DNA of 64,000 bases. Source: Pyrrhoderma lamaoense. Taxonomy: Eukaryota > Basidiomycota > Agaricomycetes > Hymenochaetales > Hymenochaetaceae. The notes below the pieces were generated by a model. The model saw only the letters and a program-made list of their open reading frames with translations, ran no database searches and was not told the origin of the DNA. Below, piece after piece: positions 58,123 to 64,000 of the stretch. The position numbers and the translations under genes were made by a program. Position 1 is the first letter of the stretch. Each line of letters begins with the position of its first letter. The stretch lies in the NCBI GenBank assembly GCA_002794735.1, contig NBAZ01000009.1:1054001-1118000 (forward strand). The letters run 5' to 3'.

Positions 58123-61100
58123 CCAAAGGAGTACGTATTGAGGACAGAACTGAAGGAAAGATGTATGTATCGGTGACTGAAAGGGCGAGGTACAACAACA
58201 ATTGGGGATGAAACGGGAAATGCCCCTCCAAATATAGCTTAAAGACTATATTGCGGCTGTGAGCGCTCTGTATTCGGAAACGGGGACATGATTCTTATTA
58301 CCTTTTATTCCGGGAATCTGATATTACTAGAAGGTAATGTTGGACAGATGGATGTTTCAAGCCACGGAACGATCTGATGACGCTGATTTGAAGATAGGAA
58401 AATCAAAGTAGAATATGATATAAACAGAGGGAGATAGCAATGTAGCGTCTAAGTGGATGCGATCACAACAATGAGGATGGCAAGACGATGGTAGGGCGAG
58501 TGACTGAGGGTCGACGAACTTATGTGAGTCCAAGCCACAGTAGATCCGGACATTATAAGGCTTCAGCACACTTTAAAAATCTCGGACAGAGGACTCGCAG
58601 GCAATACCAATCTCGTTCTCCACAGTCTTCGAGTTCTCCCGCGCGTGTCTTCCCATGCAGGTTTATGGCATTGCGAGGGCCCATATCCAGAGAAGACTCT
58701 GCGTCATCAATTCCTAAGACCCCCAGTCATATCCAGAGATATGGGAATAAACATCTGGTGAGATTTCGTTTGGCCAAGGCCAGCCGCGAGACTAATATTA
58801 ATGATAATAAATAGACATGCTTCCGAGCGCAAGGCTTATGATCGTCTCTGAAAAATGGTAACATTTCCTCATGTACTTGTATATGTCCTCGTTCCAACCC
58901 GGATTTGCAGAGAGATGTTAATTTAAATCATAAACCATGATGCTTGACGCCGCCGGCCAGACCTGGCCACCCAAGATGTTTGTAGATGTAATTTCGGCTG
59001 TACTCGTGCTTTGGAGTTGGCGAAAAAGTTATTTTTCGATCTTTAAACGATACCTTCTTCCAAGGATCCGCAAAATTTTCATCATACATCTTTTGTAGAA
59101 AAGTTTGTCTTGTCCCTGCTTGTTTTATACAGTTTTCTTAGACCCAGGCTTCCCAGTTCTTCTGACGTACAGCCGTTTATACTTCGCGGAACTGTAGAAA
59201 GCCTGACTCTGATGGTAAAAATAAGTCATCACTGCAGTCAAGTCTTCTCCTGTGAAAAGTACACCCGCGCATCTGGTTTCCAGAGCTAAGAAAGATGCAG
59301 ATATGGACCGGGAGAAAAGCCCTAAGCCCGAAGGAAAAGTAAAACTTAATTAGCATCGGACCGTATACAACTGTGTCTACCACAAGTTTTTCATCAGTCA
59401 ATCCCGATTCTCAATAGTCGATATAAAACAACAATGATTACATGTGCAATGCCCGTAATAATGTCCTATCTCCACAATACAACGTGTGTTGGATTTAACT
59501 TGAGTTCATAAGAGTTAAATCTCAATCACACTGATAGCCCCGCCGCCCAACACCAGGTCTCTGGTCTAGTAAAGGACTTTGGGATCTGCATTTTTCGAGC
59601 TAGAAGAGATCATTTTGTGGGAACGTCTTGACTACAGGATCCCAGCAATTCAAATGATGAGAAAAAGGTGGAGAAGATGATTATCATAATCTTAACGGCA
59701 TGTTCAAATTTATCGGCAAATTGAAGTATCGTCGATTGAGCTCCTTTTTAAGAAATAATTGGGACTCCGCGACTTCTATCATTTCTGTAGCTCAGCACCA
59801 GATCTCTCCAGGCTACATGTGATAAACTATCCGTAGTTTGATACTTATTTATAAAACATCGACTCTACCATCTCACGGAACTGTTTCAAACTCACGGAGA
59901 ATCGGGACTTGGCTACTTCAGCCTCTCTCTCATCTCGTTCTCTTATTTATTCAACAAATTCTTTCAGTTTTATTCAATACCCGATCATCATTCGTTTGCT
60001 CTCTTCCATTATGTTGTTACAAATATATTCATGTATTCATATATTCGGCCTTCTATATGTTAGCTTTTTCGGAAACATCTTTTCAGCACTCATAGTCCAG
60101 ATGTTTGTTTTCTAATTTTAGCAATTGATTCATTCAACTCCAGACTTCGCCGCGGCGTATTGAAGCGCTTATCGATGATACTCTGGCTCTTCTGCTTTCC
60201 AAACAATACCAAGGTCAAGCAAAAAAGCTCTATGTGAGAGGGAAACTCAAAGAGGAATATGTGTAGCTATGGCCTATCTTGATCTATTCCGCAAAGCAAA
60301 GGACTCCGATCTAGGCCATGACCAGCGAATTTTGTGGAGAACGTCAAATGAATTATAATCTTAGATTTCATATCTACTTGAGGCGCTTCTGGAGCTCCGA
60401 GGTACCAAGCTAGGAGAAGCAACCTCTCCCATTTGTCAGGCAATTTGATCATGACACAGAGGCGAGCTACCTAGCGACGACCGTTTCCTCTAACCTCTAA
60501 CTGTGTCGAGGGTTAATCTCCATCATAGATGGTTTTCAGGCAATTATTAATATACCACTCACTACCGCTCAGGGCTCTTTGACAGCTAAACGCTGCTCCT
60601 GTGTGTACTGGATTCTTAACCCTTCTTCTCTATCTTAGAAGGTTGGTAGGTGGGCGCTTGAAACAAAAACGAAGCAGGTTGGATGTAAGGCAATAGCGAA
60701 TGAAGAGTGATACACATAGATAAGTACGTTTGGCGAGCTTTCGGACGCTTTCAACTCTATTTCAGTAGATGACGGCAAGCCGCACGCACTCAATATCTAT
60801 AGTCATATCCTCAAGAATAGGTGTCTTCTCTGACCTTGGGTTGACCTACGGATGGTTAGTTGCATTTATCCGAGGCCCGGTGGCGTTAAGCAAAATGAGG
60901 CCCTGCCAGATGATTAGATACTGCTATTTGAATGATTGGATGATACCATATATGTGAGTTTGGTGATATGAAATACTTTGATATACGGTCTGCGGGTAAT
61001 CCACGCATTGACTCAAGAGATCTGATACTCATACTTGAATCATAAGAACGCTACTATTATTGAAACTCTCTCTAGTATATATTCTATAGACCTAAACTGA

Positions 61101-62178
61101 AAATAAAAAGAACTCAATCATGTACGTACAAAACCATGCTGCTTATTCATTTCTACAGATGATAGGCATAAAAATAATCGGTGCATGCAATCGATCCCTT
61201 TAGCAACTTTCACTCTGATAGATCGGGTATCCTAGGGTCACTAAACCAGTAGTTTACGTTAGTTGATTCTTACCTGAACTTTTTTTGATCTATCGTCGTT
61301 CCACAAATAACAAAAAAAGGTAAATTCAATACGTGCGCACAAATATATGTATCGGTATCAAAAATATATAATTAGGAACGTAAGCCTTCAATTGGATGGA
61401 AGGGGAGAAAAAGTTTGGCTCCACTGAGAGATATCTTTTGAGAGTTTTCAGTTACTAATATTTTTCAATTGGCTTGCATTTAAAATACTTGGATTCCAGT
61501 ATTACCTTTGCGTTATGCTATGCTAGTGTGAACTTGTATATCTGAATAATTATGAAATAGCGACATAACTTCTTCCTGAGCGCCGTAACTCAAAGGAGTT
61601 AAAGCTAAGAATAATGGATGCTCGACCTGCAACATGTAGTAAATGTAAGATAGCTTGTTGACAATCCGTGAGAAAAGGTATCAATATTGTATTGTAATTG
61701 TGTCCGACCAACATCTAGCATTGGTTTTTCTTTGTGTGTGTTTATATCTTTCGGTGTCAATTTACATTCGCAAAAGTGCGATTGGGATCGAATTGAAAGA
61801 TTCGAAAAAGCTCAACGAAGGAAAGACAAAAAAACGGAGTTCATCGCTGAATAGTTTCTGGGTAGATCCACGTAAGTTTGCGACCTCCTATTTTTCTTTC
61901 CTTCACTTGCGGACCTCTACACACACCAAAGAGTTCAGTCCTTCTCCCGTCACTATATATACAGATTTTTTCAGATCAGACAATATCGAAGGAGATAAGG
62001 CTCTGTATATTATTGTACAAAAAAACCGACCTTACCGTATAGTAGAAGCAGAAGTATGAGTACTCAAATGATGACGAGAACTTAGGTACCAGGCGGACAT
62101 AGTGGATGAAACACATTGAAGTGTGATCGATGGAAAAAAAGAATTAATTACTAATGAAAGTACGGACAACCTCCACCC
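58123..62178. other. Intergenic, about 4 kb, no gene recognised
   Basis: AT-rich DNA. A plus-strand pyrimidine-rich tract at about 59.92-60.01 kb looks like a fungal promoter but no start of a recognisable gene follows. The longest open frame, 61655-62059 (plus, 134 codons), has no domain and a composition expected of AT-rich DNA. Confidence 0.45.
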
Positions 62179-63626
62179 TCAGTCATCCACTCGCTCAATG
62201 GCTACACACCAGAATACTTTCCCATCAAGGACCACATTTTCCCCATTCTGTGGCCTCTCACAACAAACAAATCTAACTGGTTGACCGTCCCACCACTTCT
62301 CCAAGTCGAAGCTCAACCCTCCAGGGAGACGCAGAGCAAGTTGCGGATAGAATCCCAGAAATCCATAACAGAAATCTGTTGTTAGCACATCACTGGGTCC
62401 AAAAGTGACACTCTGACGTGCGGGGCGGAAGCGAAGTGCGACCGTCGTGCCTTTGCCGACTTTGTAGCTTTCTCCTTCCTTGAAGAGATGGAAGAAAGAG
62501 AAGAACGGGATGAAGAAGAATTGGATGAGAAAACCGAAAAAATTGAGTCATGGCCAGATCCAGAAGTGCTTGAAGAAGTAGCACTACCATTTGATGTTTG
62601 AGAGGAACTCCGTCCTCTTTTCGGAATGGAGCGTTCGAGGACCAGATCATCTCGTATACTTTGTTTAGGGGGAAAGGCTCCGGTAAAGGCTGCTCTGGAT
62701 CATGCAGCGTGTGAATGAGATGCGGCATTGTTGATACAAGTGGTGAGAGAGCCCAAGGATGAGCACCGTAAAGATCATGTTCCAGTGTCGGATCCACCAG
62801 ACTGTTATAGGGAAGCGAGTTATTATAAATTTTGAGAAGCTATACAAACATGGTACAAGTAGTACTTACTGCATAAACTTTAGCGCCGCACTGGTTCCCC
62901 ATGGTAATTTGAGTGGACGGTCAAAAGTGTTTCCGAACAATATGTCATCGGCCAAGTAATTCTTTAGAAAACGTCCTGAAACGCAACATATATCAGTAAG
63001 TAAACTAGAAAGATTGAAAGATTGACTGAGAAGTGCTCAATACAACAAGTAAAAGCTTAAATGGCGGTTTCCAGCTCATGTATATAATCAATGAAGGCAA
63101 CCCTTCTGTTAGCCATTGTTGTCACGAAGGACTTTATCTTATAGCGCCTCAAGAAATGATGATAAAACATCAAAGTTAAAATGATGAACTCTCCATTATT
63201 CATTAGAATTTTCCAAAAGCGGATATCGACGCGTATTTAGTGGCTATAGCTCCTCGTGAGCATGTGTGATTTAATGATGAAGTAGCAAAAGTATCAGCTG
63301 CTCCAAGAAGTCATTCATCGAAGTCAATGGGTCACTCTTCTAATACAATTTTCAAGGACAGAGGACAGAGACGGAGTTAACTCTAAGATATTGTTATTAT
63401 CGCTACCAACCTTGAACTTGGATACTCCATGTGATTCCTTGACGGTCTGGCCTCGAGAAATAATCGCTATCTAAGACATTACCGTTTTCATCCGGAAAAC
63501 CCTTTATGTGAACGACAACACGCCCTTCAAAGAGACTAGACTTGATCGTGTGGGGGTTTCTGTATTTGCTGTGATGGGGGTGAGAGAGTCTGGAGAAGGA
63601 CCGGCAAGAACACGAAGACGAGGCAT
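62179..63626 (-). CDS. DUF1769 family protein, with three frame breaks
   Basis: Exons: 63626-63411, 62975-62871 and 62801-62179, joined by a 435-nt and a 69-nt intron. Motifs in order: MPRLRVLAGPSPDSLTPI, SSLFEGRVVVHIKGF, DYFSRPDRQGITWSIQVQ, GRFLKNYLADDILFGNTFDRPL, WGTSAALKFM, DPTLEHDLYGAHPWALSPL, then a Ser-rich loop, SVTFGPSDVLTTDFCYGF, and ALRLPGGLSFDLEKWWDGQPVRFVCCER. These match the fungal DUF1769 (PF08588) family. The fission-yeast member Duc1 is a cortical protein that binds phosphoinositides. Frame changes by one base at 63552-63559, 62668-62672 and 62422-62425, each next to a homopolymer (C5 or A3, C5, C4 on the coding strand). Adding one base at each restores the family sequence, so I treat the gene as intact. 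Confidence 0.85.
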
Positions 63627-64000
63627 TAAGTGTTAGGTACGTCGTAAGAAACTTTGCAAGATAGAGTTGTCTTTTTCGCGTTGTTGTTGTCGTGAGATAG
63701 TCGTCGGAGCGCAGTGAGAGCTGTAGAGTGCAGTGTTGTGGACACTGATTATAAAGTACTAGTGCGTGAGAGTATTAATTATATGTCTCGGTAAATGTAG
63801 GCCAAAAAAGGATAAGGAATGAGTAGACCCGCTACTCGATGCTGCGCACGTCGGGATGGTGGGAGTATCAAGAGGCGCTGTCCGCCTTTTTTGTGCATGC
63901 TAAGGCTGGGAGCTCACAACAACCGAAACGAGTCAATACTCCCAGGGTAACCAAGTCGGTGGCTAATTCGGAAGTTTTTAGAATGATTATCTAAGGCAAC
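63627..64000. other. Upstream flank of the DUF1769 gene
   Basis: Contains its promoter and 5' UTR. The minus strand is rich in C, A and T near the start codon. No other gene is visible before the window ends. Confidence 0.5.

Noticed and set aside
61655..62059. 134-codon open frame as a gene
   Set aside because: Composition is that of AT-rich noncoding DNA, and there is no motif or clear start context.
1..64000. tRNA, rRNA, CRISPR array, viral or plasmid-like element
   Set aside because: No tRNA B-box with matching stems, no rRNA sequence, no regularly spaced repeats and no viral replication or capsid motifs were seen by eye. A tRNAscan or Infernal run would be needed to exclude small RNAs.

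Overview
This window is nuclear DNA from a filamentous basidiomycete, most likely an agaricomycete. Genes are cut by many short GT-AG introns (mostly 49-65 nt). Codon use is AT-leaning. Several proteins are typical of the group: a DUF6534 membrane protein, a GH3 beta-glucosidase with an N-terminal cellulose-binding domain, fungal ICMT-like methyltransferases and a fungal Dicer. I see no rRNA, tRNA, CRISPR array, virus or recognisable transposon.

Layout. 0-6 kb: 3' end of a DUF6534 gene (+), two tandem ICMT-like genes (-) and 5-formyl-THF cyclo-ligase (-). 8.2-10.6 kb: the DNA primase small subunit (-) and the PIG-P subunit of the GPI-GlcNAc transferase (+) diverge from a 211-bp promoter. 14-16.8 kb: a two-finger C2H2 transcription factor (-). 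16.8-25.9 kb: a gene-poor stretch. 25.9-27.4 kb: methionyl-tRNA formyltransferase (+). 29-31 kb: a sugar transporter (-). 32.7-39.3 kb: a RAD51-paralog gene and a Dicer gene, both (-). 40.2-44.6 kb: a CBM1-GH3 beta-glucosidase (-). 45.4-50.9 kb: MSH6 (+). 51.2-52.3 kb: a CFA20-domain protein (+). 55.1-58.1 kb: a Ser-rich disordered protein (-). 62.2-63.6 kb: a DUF1769 protein (-).

I rebuilt exon structures by hand from reading frame, splice signals and known family motifs. Most genes join cleanly. Four do not: cyclo-ligase, Dicer, GH3 and DUF1769. Together they hold nine frame breaks inside otherwise conserved protein. Each is repaired by adding one base to a short homopolymer run. I read this as residual sequencing or assembly error rather than nine mutations, so these genes are probably intact in the organism.

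Functionally the window mixes replication and repair (PRI1, MSH6, RAD51 paralog), RNA silencing (Dicer), one-carbon and mitochondrial translation (cyclo-ligase, FMT), sugar use (GH3, transporter) and membrane or prenyl-protein modification. PRI1 and MSH6 share CGCGTC/ACGCGT promoter motifs that resemble MBF cell-cycle boxes. The most unusual structural features are micro-exons of 4-13 nt in GH3 and MSH6, and a GC-AG intron inside the MSH6 ATP-binding motif. I did not find a convincing new defence or mobile system.
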